Shown here piece by piece: positions 47,801 to 62,300 of a stretch of 64,000 nt of DNA. The stretch is from Siphonodentalium dalli. Lineage: Eukaryota; Mollusca; Scaphopoda; Gadilida; Siphonodentaliidae. The stretch is from NCBI GenBank assembly GCA_032622095.1, contig CP136064.1, positions 140,633,954-140,697,953 on the forward strand. Reading direction: 5' to 3'. Within the stretch, counting starts at the first letter, position 1. Every line of letters begins with the position of its first letter. Below the pieces are notes generated by a model, which was given only the letters and a program-made list of their open reading frames with translations, ran no database searches and was not told the DNA's origin. A program made the position numbers and the translations under genes.

Positions 47801-50800
47801 TTCAGATGAAATGCATTCCATACAATATATGTGAGCAGCAGATCACAAAACTGAAAACAATTTTTAAATCCATTGGAAAATAACGGAGTTACGGGTCTTC
47901 AAAATTCGCATTTTGAGCCTGGGTTGACAATTTCCCAATCCCGTCACCCAATTTCGAGGCTGGGGTGGGGTCACTTGCAATCACTTGAGATCAACATAAA
48001 CATGGTAAGGACGTGATATAATCATCCTACTTCCTATTTTCCGTCCCTAAACTACGATGTTTTCAGCTCAAGATTCGCCCTATTATTATACTTCCATGGT
48101 GTAACCAAGGAAGTATATTGTTTTTCTACTGAGGTCGTTTTCCGTTTATTTCGAAATACTCAGAAACTGATTGCAGTAGGAACGCGAAATCTCTAGCGAA
48201 TGTAGGCATCGAAGGTTTACTAAATATAATGGTATCAGGATTTCCGCCCAATGTTTCTTGGCGGAGTTATGGCCCTTTTGCGATTATTTTTCATTGTTAT
48301 TATTATTATACTTGACACTTTTGTAATCACTATTACTCGAAAAGTACAAGAAGTAGGACACCAAAACTTGGTAAGTAGGTTGGGGTACATGAGTTCTAAC
48401 CATATGGCCCATAACGATTTTGTCCGCGCTTTCACCGAGGAGTTATCTCCCTTTATTTGAAAAAATGTCATTTTATTATCTCGGAAATTATAAGAAGCAG
48501 AGCATCGAAAATTAGACCGTATGCACATCTCGATATGCACTACTGCCCACGGGCATAACAACTTGTGTCCGCGCTTTCCCTGAAGAGTTACCGCCCATAG
48601 TTGGCAAACCTCTATTTTATTGTACTCTGTTATCCTCCCGTATTATTCCAGATAACTGCATTTGGTTTTTGTAGTCGTATTGACCGTTGTCAGCTTAGTC
48701 CAAGGAAGAAAATTTGACAGGGTTGGACATATATTTTTACAATAGGATGGGGGTGCCAAATTAAAAAAAAAAAATCGTTACGAATCTCGTCTATTTCTGT
48801 GTATGGCTTGACTGTGTAAAGCTGATCAAATACCGCGAAAACAAATTGAAATCTGAGTAGAAATACCAGAGTTGTGGGCCCTCAAATTTTTTTTTGGGGG
48901 GACAATCGGGTTGTCGCCCTATCTCCTTTAAAACGGACAATCATTGCAAATAGTGACACACTTCTAAGTATCCAGACTATCTAGTGCTCGGTGTGAGCCA
49001 AATGTTTCCAGTGTCGGTTCAGTATTGTGGTTCTGGGGAGGGGTGGTTTATGGTTCAATATTTTATTTAGTCTCCGAATCAGATGAAACTTGGAATATAA
49101 CATCTACCCTACAAACTTATCACGACGCTGAAAACAGATCTCAGATCCGTTGGAAAATGGCGGAGATTTGGACCCTCAAAGTTTGAACTTGGGCCCATAT
49201 GCTTTCCAATAACCGAAATGTTTTTCGTCTCCGATTCAGATGAAATGCATTCCATACAATATATGTGAGCAGCAGATCACAAAACTGAAAACAATTTTTA
49301 AATCCATTGGAAAATAACGGAGTTACGGGTCTTCAAAATTCGCATTTTGAGCCTGGGTTGACAATTTCCCAATCCCGTCACCCAATTTCGAGGCTGGGGT
49401 GGGGTCACTTGCAATCACTTGAGATCAACATAAACATGGTAAGGACGTGATATAATCATCCTACTTCCTATTTTCCGTCCCTAAACTACGATGTTTTCAG
49501 CTCAAGATTCGCCCTATTATTATACTTCCATGGTGTAACCAAGGAAGTATATTGTTTTTCTACTGAGGTCGTTTTCCGTTTATTTCGAAATACTCAGAAA
49601 CTGATTGCAGTAGGAACGCGAAATCTCTAGCGAATGTAGGCATCGAAGGTTTACTAAATATAATGGTATCAGGATTTCCGCCCAATGTTTCTTGGTGGAG
49701 TTATGGCCCTTTTGCGATTATTTTTCATTGTTATTATTATTATACTTGACACTTTTGTAATCACTATTACTCGAAAAGTACAAGAAGTAGGACACCAAAA
49801 CTTGGTAAGTAGGTTGGGGTACATGAGTTCTAACCATATGGCCCATAACGATTTTGTCCGCGCTTTCACCGAGGAGTTATCTCCCTTTATTTGAAAAAAT
49901 GTCATTTTATTATCTCGGAAATTATAAGAAACAGAGTATCGAAAATTAGACCGTATGCACATCTCGATATGCACTACTGCCCACGGGCATAAAAACTTGT
50001 GTCCGCGCTTTCCCTGAAGAGTTACCGCCCATAGTTGGCAAACCTCTATTTTATTGTACTCTGTTGTCCTCCCGTATTATTCCAGATAACTGCATTTGGT
50101 TTTTGTAGTCGTATTGACCGTTGTCAGCTTAGTCCAAGGAAGAAAATTTGACAGGGTTGGACATATATTTTTACAATAGGATGGGGGTGCCAAATTAAAA
50201 AAAAAAATTCGTTACGAATCTCGTCTATTCTGTGTATGGCTTGACTGTGTAAAGCTGATCAAATACCGCGAAAAAAAATTGAAATCTGAGTAGAAATACC
50301 AGAGTTGTGGGCCCTCAAATTTTTTTTTGGGGGGACAATCGGGTTGTCGCCCTATCTCCTTCAAAACGGACAATCATTGCAAATAGTGACACACTTCTAA
50401 GTATCCAGACTATCTAGTGCTCGGTGTGAGCCAAATGTTTCCAGTGTCGGTTCAGTATTGTGGTTCTGGGGAGGGGTGGTTTATGGTTCAATATTTTATT
50501 TAGTCTCCGAATCAGATGAAACTTGGAATATAACATCTACCCTACAAACTTATCACGACGCTGAAAACAGATCTCAGATCCGTTGGAAAATGGCGGAGAT
50601 TTGGACCCTCAAAGTTTGAACTTGGGCCCATATGCTTTCCAATAACCGAAATGTTTTTCGTCTCCGATTCAGATGAAATGCATTCCATACAATATATGTG
50701 AGCAGCAGATCACAAAACTGAAAACAATTTTTAAATCCATTGGAAAATAACGGAGTTACGGGTCTTCAAAATTCGCATTTTGAGCCTGGGTTGACAATTT

Positions 50801-50956
50801 CCCAATCCCGTCACCCAATTTCGAGGCTGGGGTGGGGTCACTTGCAATCACTTGAGATCAACATAAACATGGTAAGGACGTGATATAATCATCCTACTTC
50901 CTATTTTCCGTCCCTAAACTACGATGTTTTCAGCTCAAGATTCGCCCTATTATTAT
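20823..50956 (+). repeat. Core of 21 full-length monomers
   Basis: Lengths 1433-1438 bp, nearly identical. Shared variants define relatedness: monomers starting 28003, 30873 and 35179 share cctcaatttt and agatctgttgg; 26567 and 33743 share gaaacagagc, gaaaacaaattg and a following ccaaaaactac; 29437 and 32308 share gacgcagaaaac; 39482 and 40917 share ccaattgtttcc and gttatcctcc, with 48090 sharing the latter. Confidence 0.93.
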
Positions 50957-53656
50957 ACTTCCATGGTGTAACCAAGGAAGTATATTGTTTTTCTACTGAG
51001 GTCGTTTTCCGTTTATTTCGAAATACTCAGAAACTGATTGCAGTAGGAACGCGAAATCTCTAGCGAATGTAGGCATCGAAGGTTTACTAAATATAATGGT
51101 ATCAGGATTTCCGCCCAATGTTTCTTGGCGGAGTTATGGCCCTTTTGCGATTATTTTTCATTGTTATTATTATTATACTTGACACTTTTGTAATCACTAT
51201 TACTCGAAAAGTACAAGAAGTAGGACACCAAAACTTGGTAAGTAGGTTGGGGTACATGAGTTCTAACCATATGGCCCATAACGATTTTGTCCGCGCTTTC
51301 ACCGAGGAGTTATCTCCCTTTATTTGAAAAAATGGCATAACAACTTGTGTCCGCGCTTTCCCTGAAGAGTTACCGCCCATAGTTGGCAAACCTCTATTTT
51401 ATTGTACTCTGTTGTCCTCCCGTATTATTCCAGATAACTGCATTTGGTTTTTGTAGTCGTATTGACCGTTGTCAGCTTAGTCCAAGGAAGAAAATTTGAC
51501 AGGGTTGGACATATATTTTTACAATAGGATGGGGGTGCCAAATTAAAAAAAAAAAATTCGTTACGAATCTCGTCTATTTCTGTGTATGGCTTGACTGTGT
51601 AAAGCTGATCAAATACCGCGAAAAAAAATTGAAATCTGAGTAGAAATACCAGAGTTGTGGGCCCTCAAATTTTTTTTTGGGGGGACAATCGGGTTGTCGC
51701 CCTATCTCCTTCAAAACGGACAATCATTGCAAATAGTGACACACTTCTAAGTATCCAGACTATCTAGTGCTCGGTGTGAGCCAAATGTTTCCAGTGTCGG
51801 TTCAGTATTGTGGTTCTGGGGAGGGGTGGTTTATGGTTCAATATTTTATTTAGTCTCCGAATCAGATGAAACTTGGAATATAACATCTACCCTACAAACT
51901 TATCACGACGCTGAAAACAGATCTCAGATCCGTTGGAAAATGGCGGAGATTTGGACCCTCAAAGTTTGAACTTGGGCCCATATGCTTTCCAATAACCGAA
52001 ATGTTTTTCGTCTCCGATTCAGATGAAATGCATTCCATACAATATATGTGAGCAGCAGATCACAAAACTGAAAACAATTTTTAAATCCATTGGAAAATAA
52101 CGGAGTTACGGGTCTTCAAAATTCGCATTTTGAGCCTGGGTTGACAATTTCCCAATCCCGTCACCCAATTTCGAGGCTGGGGTGGGGTCACTTGCAATCA
52201 CTTGAGATCAACATAAACATGGTAAGGACGTGATATAATCATCCTACTTCCTATTTTCCGTCCCTAAACTACGATGTTTTCAGCTCAAGATTCGCCCTAT
52301 TATTATACTTCCATGGTGTAACCAAGGAAGTATATTGTTTTTCTACTGAGGTCGTTTTCCGTTTATTTCGAAATACTCAGAAACTGATTGCAGTAGGAAC
52401 GCGAAATCTCTAGCGAATGTAGGCATCGAAGGTTTACTAAATATAATGGTATCAGGATTTCCGCCCAATGTTTCTTGGCGGAGTTATGGCCCTTTTGCGA
52501 TTATTTTTCATTGTTATTATTATTATACTTGACACTTTTGTAATCACTATTACTCGAAAAGTACAAGAAGTAGGACACCAAAACTTGGTAAGTAGGTTGG
52601 GGTACATGAGTTCTAACCATATGGCCCATAACGATTTTGTCCGCGCTTTCACCGAGGAGTTATCTCCCTTTATTTGAAAAAATGGCATAACAACTTGTGT
52701 CCGCGCTTTCCCTGAAGAGTTACCGCCCATAGTTGGCAAACCTCTATTTTATTGTACTCTGTTGTCCTCCCGTATTATTCCAGATAACTGCATTTGGTTT
52801 TTGTAGTCGTATTGACCGTTGTCAGCTTAGTCCAAGGAAGAAAATTTGACAGGGTTGGACATATATTTTTACAATAGGATGGGGGTGCCAAATTAAAAAA
52901 AAAAAATTCGTTACGAATCTCGTCTATTTCTGTGTATGGCTTGACTGTGTAAAGCTGATCAAATACCGCGAAAAAAAATTGAAATCTGAGTAGAAATACC
53001 AGAGTTGTGGGCCCTCAAATTTTTTTTTGGGGGGACAATCGGGTTGTCGCCCTATCTCCTTCAAAACGGACAATCATTGCAAATAGTGACACACTTCTAA
53101 GTATCCAGACTATCTAGTGCTCGGTGTGAGCCAAATGTTTCCAGTGTCGGTTCAGTATTGTGGTTCTGGGGAGGGGTGGTTTATGGTTCAATATTTTATT
53201 TAGTCTCCGAATCAGATGAAACTTGGAATATAACATCTACCCTACAAACTTATCACGACGCTGAAAACAGATCTCAGATCCGTTGGAAAATGGCGGAGAT
53301 TTGGACCCTCAAAGTTTGAACTTGGGCCCATATGCTTTCCAATAACCGAAATGTTTTTCGTCTCCGATTCAGATGAAATGCATTCCATACAATATATGTG
53401 AGCAGCAGATCACAAAACTGAAAACAATTTTTAAATCCATTGGAAAATAACGGAGTTACGGGTCTTCAAAATTCGCATTTTGAGCCTGGGTTGACAATTT
53501 CCCAATCCCGTCACCCAATTTCGAGGCTGGGGTGGGGTCACTTGCAATCACTTGAGATCAACATAAACATGGTAAGGACGTGATATAATCATCCTACTTC
53601 CTATTTTCCGTCCCTAAACTACGATGTTTTCAGCTCAAGATTCGCCCTATTATTAT
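50957..53656 (+). repeat. Two adjacent monomers with an 85-bp deletion
   Basis: Both are 1350 bp, with tttgaaaaaatg joined directly to gcataacaac (junctions at 51334/51335 and 52684/52685). This removes the segment with the liver-cold cactactgcccacgg end of module B. Both also carry tccttcaaaac, shared with the monomers at 49524 and 55092, so the deletion arose once and was duplicated. Confidence 0.92.
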
Positions 53657-56600
53657 ACTTCCATGGTGTAACCAAGGAAGTATATTGTTTTTCTACTGAG
53701 GTCGTTTTCCGTTTATTTCGAAATACTCAGAAACTGATTGCAGTAGGAACGCGAAATCTCTAGCGAATGTAGGCATCGAAGGTTTACTAAATAAAATGGT
53801 ATCAGGATTTCCGCCCAATGTTTCTTGGCGGAGTTATGGCCCTTTTGCGATTATTTTTCATTGTTATTATTATTATACTTGACACTTTTGTAATCACTAT
53901 TACTCGAAAAGTACAAGAAGTAGGACACCAAAACTTGGTAAGTAGGTAGGGGTACATGAGTTCTAACCATATGACCCATAACGATTTTGTCCGCGCTTTC
54001 ACCGAGGAGTTATCTCCCTTTATTTGAAAAAATGTCATTTTATTATCTCGGAAATTATAAGAAGCAGAGCATCGAAAATTAGACCGTATGCACATCTCGA
54101 TATGCACCACTGCCCACGGGCATAACAACTTGTGTCCGCGCTTTCCCTGAAGAGTTACCGCCCATAATTGGCAAACCTCTATTTTATTGTACTCTGTTGT
54201 CCTCCCGTATTATTCCAGATAACTGCATTTGGTTTTTGTAGTCGTATTGACCGTTGTCAGCTTAGTCCAAGGAAGAAAATTTGACAGGGTTGGCCATATA
54301 TTTTTACAATAGGATGGGGGTGCCAAATTAAAAAAAAAAAATTCGTTACGAATCTCGTCTATTTCTGTGTATGGCTTGACTGTATAAAGCTGATCAAATA
54401 CCGCGAAAAAAAATTGAAATCTGAGTAGAAATACCAGAGTTGTGGGCCCTCAAATTTTTTTTTGGGGGGACAATCGGGTTGTCGCCCTATCTCCTTTAAA
54501 ACGGACAATCATTGCAAATAGTGACACACTTCTAAGTATCCAGACTATCTAGTGCTCGGTGTGAGCCAAATGTTTCCAGTGTCGGTTCAGTATTGTGGTT
54601 CTGGGGAGGGGTGGTTTATGGTTCAATATTTTATTTAGTCTCCGAATCAGATGAAACTTGGAATATAACATCTACCCTACAAACTTATCACGACGCTGAA
54701 AACAGATCTCAGATCCGTTGGAAAATGGCGGAGATTTGGACCCTCAAAGTTTGAACTTGGGCCCATATGCTTTCCAATAACCGAAATGTTTTTCGTCTCC
54801 GATTCAGATGAAATGCATTCCATACAATATATGTGAGCAGCAGATCACAAAACTGAAAACAATTTTTAAATCCATTGGAAAATAACGGAGTTACGGGTCT
54901 TCAAAATTCGCATTTTGAGCCTGGGTTGACAATTTCCCAATCCCGTCACCCAATTTCGAGGCTGGGGTGGGGTCACTTGCAATCACTTGAGATCAACATA
55001 AACATGGTAAGGACGTGATATAATCATCCTACTTCCTATTTTCCGTCCCTAAACTACGATGTTTTCAGCTCAAGATTCGCCCTATTATTATACTTCCATG
55101 GTGTAACCAAGGAAGTATATTGTTTTTCTACTGAGGTCGTTTTCCGTTTATTTCGAAATACTCAGAAACTGATTGCAGTAGGAACGCGAAATCTCTAGCG
55201 AATGTAGGCATCGAAGGTTTACTAAATATAATGGTATCAGGATTTCCGCCCAATGTTTCTTGGCGGAGTTATGGCCCTTTTGCGATTATTTTTCATTGTT
55301 ATTATTATTATACTTGACACTTTTGTAATCACTATTACTCGAAAAGTACAAGAAGTAGGACACCAAAACTTGGTAAGTAGGTTGGGGTACATGAGTTCTA
55401 ACCATATGGCACATAACGATTTTGTCCGCGCTTTCACCGAGGAGTTATCTCCCTTTATTTGAAAAAATGTCATTTTATTATCTCGGAAATTATAAGAAGC
55501 AGAGCATCGAAAATTAGACCGTATGCACATCTCGATAGCACTACTGCCCACGGGCATAACAACTTGTGTCCGCGCTTTCCCTGAAGAGTTACCGCCCATA
55601 GTTGGCAAACCTCTATTTTATTGTACTCTGTTGTCCTCCCGTATTATTCCAGATAACTGCATTTGGTTTTTGTAGTCGTATTGACCGTTGTCAGCTTAGT
55701 CCAAGGAAGAAAATTTGACAGGGTTGGACATATATTTTTACAATAGGATGGGGGTGCCAAATTAAAAAAAAAAAATTCGTTACGAATCTCGTCTATTTCT
55801 GTGTATGGCTTGACTGTGTAAAGCTGATCAAATACCGCGAAAAAAAATTGAAATCTGAGTAGAAATACCAGAGTTGTGGGCCCTCAAATTTTTTTTTGGG
55901 GGGACAATCGGGTTGTCGCCCTATCTCCTTCAAAACGGACAATCATTGCAAATAGTGACACACTTCTAAGTATCCAGACTATCTAGTGCTCGGTGTGAGC
56001 CAAATGTTTCCAGTGTCGGTTCAGTATTGTGGTTCTGGGGAGGGGTGGTTTATGGTTCAATATTTTATTTAGTCTCCGAATCAGATGAAACTTGGAATAT
56101 AACATCTACCCTACAAACTTATCACGACGCTGAAAACAGATCTCAGATCCGTTGGAAAATGGCGGAGATTTGGACCCTCAAAGTTTGAACTTGGGCCCAT
56201 ATGCTTTCCAATAACCGAAATGTTTTTCGTCTCCGATTCAGATGAAATGCATTCCATACAATATATGTGAGCAGCAGATCACAAAACTGAAAACAATTTT
56301 TAAATCCATTGGAAAATAACGGAGTTACGGGTCTTCAAAATTCGCATTTTGAGCCTGGGTTGACAATTTCCCAATCCCGTCACCCAATTTCGAGGCTGGG
56401 GTGGGGTCACTTGCAATCACTTGAGATCAACATAAACATGGTAAGGACGTGATATAATCATCCTACTTCCTATTTTCCGTCCCTAAACTACGATGTTTTC
56501 AGCTCAAGATTCGCCCTATTATTATACTTCCATGGTGTAACCAAGGAAGTATATTGTTTTTCTACTGAGGTCGTTTTCCGTTTATTTCGAAATACTCAGA

Positions 56601-59395
56601 AACTGATTGCAGTAGGAACGCGAAATCTCTAGCGAATGTAGGCATCGAAGGTTTACTAAATATAATGGTATCAGGATTTCCGCCCAATGTTTCTTGGCGG
56701 AGTTATGGCCCTTTTGCGATTATTTTTCATTGTTATTATTATTATACTTGACACTTTTGTAATCACTATTACTCGAAAAGTACAAGAAGTAGGACACCAA
56801 AACTTGGTAAGTAGGTAGGGGTACATGAGTTCTAACCATATGGCCCATAACGATTTTGTCCGCGCTTTCACCGAGGAGTTATCTCCCTTTATTTGAAAAA
56901 ATGTCATTTTATTATCTCGGAAATTATAAGAAGCAGAGCATCGAAAATTAGACCGTATGCACATCTCGATATGCACTACTGCCCACGGGCATAACAACTT
57001 GTGTCCGCGCTTTCCCTGAAGAGTTACCGCCCATAATTGGCAAACCTCTATTTTATTGTACTCTGTTGTCCTCCCGTATTATTCCAGATAACTGCATTTG
57101 GTTTTTGTAGTCGTATTGACCGTTGTCAGCTTAGTCCAAGGAAGAAAATTTGACAGGGTTGGCCATATATTTTTACAATAGGATGGGGGTGCCAAATTAA
57201 AAAAAAAAAAATTCGTTACGAATCTCGTCTATTTCTGTGTATGGCTTGACTGTATAAAGCTGATCAAATACCGCGAAAAAAAATTGAAATCTGAGTAGAA
57301 ATACCAGAGTTGTGGGCCCTCAAATTTTTTTTTGGGGGGACAATCGGGTTGTCGCCCTATCTCCTTTAAAACGGACAATCATTGCAAATAGTGACACACT
57401 TCTAAGTATCCAGACTATCTAGTGCTCGGTGTGAGCCAAATGTTTCCAGTGTCGGTTCAGTATTGTGGTTCTGGGGAGGGGTGGTTTATGGTTCAATATT
57501 TTATTTAGTCTCCGAATCAGATGAAACTTGGAATATAACATCTACCCTACAAACTTATCACGACGCTGAAAACAGATCTCAGATCCGTTGGAAAATGGCG
57601 GAGATTTGGACCCTCAAAGTTTGAACTTGGGCCCATATGCTTTCCAATAACCGAAATGTTTTTCGTCTCCGATTCAGATGAAATGCATTCCATACAATAT
57701 ATGTGAGCAGCAGATCACAAAACTGAAAACAATTTTTAAATCCATTGGAAAATAACGGAGTTACGGGTCTTCAAAATTCGCATTTTGAGCCTGGGTTGAC
57801 AATTTCCCAATCCCGTCACCCAATTTCGAGGCTGGGGTGGGGTCACTTGCAATCACTTGAGATCAACATAAACATGGTAAGGACGTGATATAATCATCCT
57901 ACTTCCTATTTTCCGTCCCTAAACTACGATGTTTTCAGCTCAAGATTCGCCCTATTATTATACTTCCATGGTGTAACCAAGGAAGTATATTGTTTTTCTA
58001 CTGAGGTCGTTTTCCGTTTATTTCGAAATACTCAGAAACTGATTGCAGTAGGAACGCGAAATCTCTAGCGAATGTAGGCATCGAAGGTTTACTAAATATA
58101 ATGGTATCAGGATTTCCGCCCAATGTTTCTTGGCGGAGTTATGGCCCTTTTGCGATTATTTTTCATTGTTATTATTATTATACTTGACACTTTTGTAATC
58201 ACTATTACTCGAAAAGTACAAGAAGTAGGACACCAAAACTTGGTAAGTAGGTTGGGGTACATGAGTTCTAACCATATGGCACATAACGATTTTGTCCGCG
58301 CTTTCACCGAGGAGTTATCTCCCTTTATTTGAAAAAATGTCATTTTATTATCTCGGAAATTATAAGAAGCAGAGCATCGAAAATTAGACCGTATGCACAT
58401 CTCGATAGCACTACTGCCCACGGGCATAACAACTTGTGTCCGCGCTTTCCCTGAAGAGTTACCGCCCATAGTTGGCAAACCTCTATTTTATTGTACTCTG
58501 TTGTCCTCCCGTATTATTCCAGATAACTGCATTTGGTTTTTGTAGTCGTATTGACCGTTGTCAGCTTAGTCCAAGGAAGAAAATTTGACAGGGTTGGACA
58601 TATATTTTTACAATAGGATGGGGGTGCCAAATTAAAAAAAAAAATTCGTTACGAATCTCGTCTATTTCTGTGTATGGCTTGACTGTGTAAAGCTGATCAA
58701 ATACCGCGAAAAAAAATTGAAATCTGAGTAGAAATACCAGAATTGTGGGCCCTCAAATTTTTTTTTGGGGGGGACAATCGGTTTGTCGCCCTATCTCCTT
58801 TAAAACGGACAATCATTGCAAATATTGACACACTTCTAAGTATCCAGACTATCTAGTGCTCGGTGTGAGCCAAATGTTTCCAGTGTCGGTTCAGTATTGT
58901 GGTTCTGGGGAGGGGTGGTTTATGGTTCAATATTTTATTTAGTCTCCGAATCAGATGAAACTTGGAATATAACATCTACCCTACAAACTTATCACGACGC
59001 TGAAAACAGATCTCAGATCCGTTGGAAAATGGCGGAGATTTGGACCCTCAAAGTTTGAACTTGGGCCCATATGCTTTCCAATAACCGAAATGTTTTTCGT
59101 CTCCGATTCAGATGAAATGCATTCCATACAATATATGTGAGCAGCAGATCACAAAACTGAAAACAATTTTTAAATCCATTGGAAAATAACGGAGTTACGG
59201 GTCTTCAAAATTCGCATTTTGAGCCTGGGTTGACAATTTCCCAATCCCGTCACCCAATTTCGAGGCTGGGGTGGGGTCACTTGCAATCACTTGAGATCAA
59301 CATAAACATGGTAAGGACGTGATATAATCATCCTACTTCCTATTTTCCGTCCCTAAACTACGATGTTTTCAGCTCAAGATTCGCCCTATTATTAT
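53657..59395 (+). repeat. Dimeric higher-order block, two copies
   Basis: Monomers at 53657 and 56526 share aggtaggggtac, ccataattgg, gttggccatat and gactgtataaag. The alternate monomers at 55092 and 57962 share atggcacataac and ctcgatagcac. The pattern A-B-A-B with a spacing of about 2870 bp is a two-monomer duplication. Confidence 0.9.
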
Positions 59396-62300
59396 ACTTC
59401 CATGGTGTAACCAAGGAAGTATATTGTTTTTCTACTGAGGTCGTTTTCCGTTTATTTCGAAATACTCAGAAACTGATTGCAGTAGGAACGCGAAATCTCT
59501 AGCGAATGTAGGCATCGAAGGTTTACTAAATATAATGGTATCAGGATTTCCGCCCAATGTTTCTTGGCGGAGTTATGGCCCTTTTGCGATTATTTTTCAT
59601 TGTTATTATTATTATACTTGACACTTTTGTAATCACTATTACTCGAAAAGTACAAGAAGTAGGACACCAAAACTTGGTAAGTAGGTTGGGGTACATGAGT
59701 TCTAACCATATGGCCCATAACGATTTTGTCCGCGCTTTCACCGAGGAGTTATCTCCCTTTATTTGAAAAAATGTCATTTTATTATCTCGGAAATTATAAG
59801 CAGAGCATCGAAAATTAGACCGTATGCACATCTCGATATGCACTACTGCCCACGGGCATAAAAACTTGTGTCCGCGCTTTCCCTGAAGAGTTACCGCCCA
59901 TAGTTGGCAAACCTCTATTTTATTGTACTCTGTTGTCCTCCCGTATTATTCCAGATAACTGCATTTGGTTTTTGTAGTCGTATTGACCGTTGTCAGCTTA
60001 GTCCAAGGAAGAAAATTTGACAGGGTTGGACATATATTTTTACAATAGGATGGGGGTGCCAAATTAAAAAAAAAAAATTCGTTACGAATCTCGTCTATTT
60101 CTGTGTATGGCTTGACTGTGTAAAGCTGATCAAATACCGCGAAAAAAAATTGAAATCTGAGTAGAAATACCAGAATTGTGGGCCCTCAAATTTTTTTTTG
60201 GGGGGGACAATCGGTTTGTCGCCCTATCTCCTTTAAAACGGACAATCATTGCAAATATTGACACACTTCTAAGTATCCAGACTATCTAGTGCTCGGTGTG
60301 AGCCAAATGTTTCCAGTGTCGGTTCAGTATTGTGGTTCTGGGGAGGGGTGGTTTATGGTTCAATATTTTATTTAGTCTCCGAATCAGATGAAACTTGGAA
60401 TATAACATCTACCCTACAAACTTATCACGACGCTGAAAACAGATCTCAGATCCGTTGGAAAATGGCGGAGATTTGGACCCTCAAAGTTTGAACTTGGGCC
60501 CATATGCTTTCCAATAACCGAAATGTTTTTCGTCTCCGATTCAGATGAAATGCATTCCATACAATATATGTGAGCAGCAGATCACAAAACTGAAAACAAT
60601 TTTTAAATCCATTGGAAAATAACGGAGTTACGGGTCTTCAAAATTCGCATTTTGAGCCTGGGTTGACAATTTCCCAATCCCGTCACCCAATTTCGAGGCT
60701 GGGGTGGGGTCACTTGCAATCACTTGAGATCAACATAAACATGGTAAGGACGTGATATAATCATCCTACTTCCTATTTTCCGTCCCTAAACTACGATGTT
60801 TTCAGCTCAAGATTCGCCCTATTATTATACTTCCATGGTGTAACCAAGGAAGTATATTGTTTTTCTACTGAGGTCGTTTTCCGTTTATTTCGAAATACTC
60901 AGAAACTGATTGCAGTAGGAACGCGAAATCTCTAGCGAATGTAGGCATCGAAGGTTTACTAAATATAATGGTATCAGGATTTCCGCCCAATGTTTCTTGG
61001 CGGAGTTATGGCCCTTTTGCGATTATTTTTCATTGTTATTATTATTATACTTGACACTTTTGTAATCACTATTACTCGAAAAGTACAAGAAGTAGGACAC
61101 CAAAACTTGGTAAGTAGGTTGGGGTACATGAGTTCTAACCATATGGCCCATAACGATTTTGTCCGCGCTTTCACCGAGGAGTTATCTCCCTTTATTTGAA
61201 AAAATGTCATTTTATTATCTCGGAAATTATAAGCAGAGCATCGAAAATTAGACCGTATGCACATCTCGATATGCACTACTGCCCACGGGCATAAAAACTT
61301 GTGTCCGCGCTTTCCCTGAAGAGTTACCGCCCATAGTTGGCAAACCTCTATTTTATTGTACTCTGTTGTCCTCCCGTATTATTCCAGATAACTGCATTTG
61401 GTTTTTGTAGTCGTATTGACCGTTGTCAGCTTAGTCCAAGGAAGAAAATTTGACAGGGTTGGACATATATTTTTACAATAGGATGGGGGTGCCAAATTAA
61501 AAAAAAAAAATTCGTTACGAATCTCGTCTATTTCTGTGTATGGCTTGACTGTGTAAAGCTGATCAAATACCGCGAAAAAAAATTGAAATCTGAGTAGAAA
61601 TACCAGAATTGTGGGCCCTCAAATTTTTTTTTGGGGGGGACAATCGGTTTGTCGCCCTATCTCCTTTAAAACGGACAATCATTGCAAATATTGACACACT
61701 TCTAAGTATCCAGACTATCTAGTGCTCGGTGTGAGCCAAATGTTTCCAGTGTCGGTTCAGTATTGTGGTTCTGGGGAGGGGTGGTTTATGGTTCAATATT
61801 TTATTTAGTCTCCGAATCAGATGAAACTTGGAATATAACATCTACCCTACAAACTTATCACGACGCTGAAAACAGATCTCAGATCCGTTGGAAAATGGCG
61901 GAGATTTGGACCCTCAAAGTTTGAACTTGGGCCCATATGCTTTCCAATAACCGAAATGTTTTTCGTCTCCGATTCAGATGAAATGCATTCCATACAATAT
62001 ATGTGAGCAGCAGATCACAAAACTGAAAACAATTTTTAAATCCATTGGAAAATAACGGAGTTACGGGTCTTCAAAATTCGCATTTTGAGCCTGGGTTGAC
62101 AATTTCCCAATCCCGTCACCCAATTTCGAGGCTGGGGTGGGGTCACTTGCAATCACTTGAGATCAACATAAACATGGTAAGGACGTGATATAATCATCCT
62201 ACTTCCTATTTTCCGTCCCTAAACTACGATGTTTTCAGCTCAAGATTCGCCCTATTATTATACTTCCATGGTGTAACCAAGGAAGTATATTGTTTTTCTA

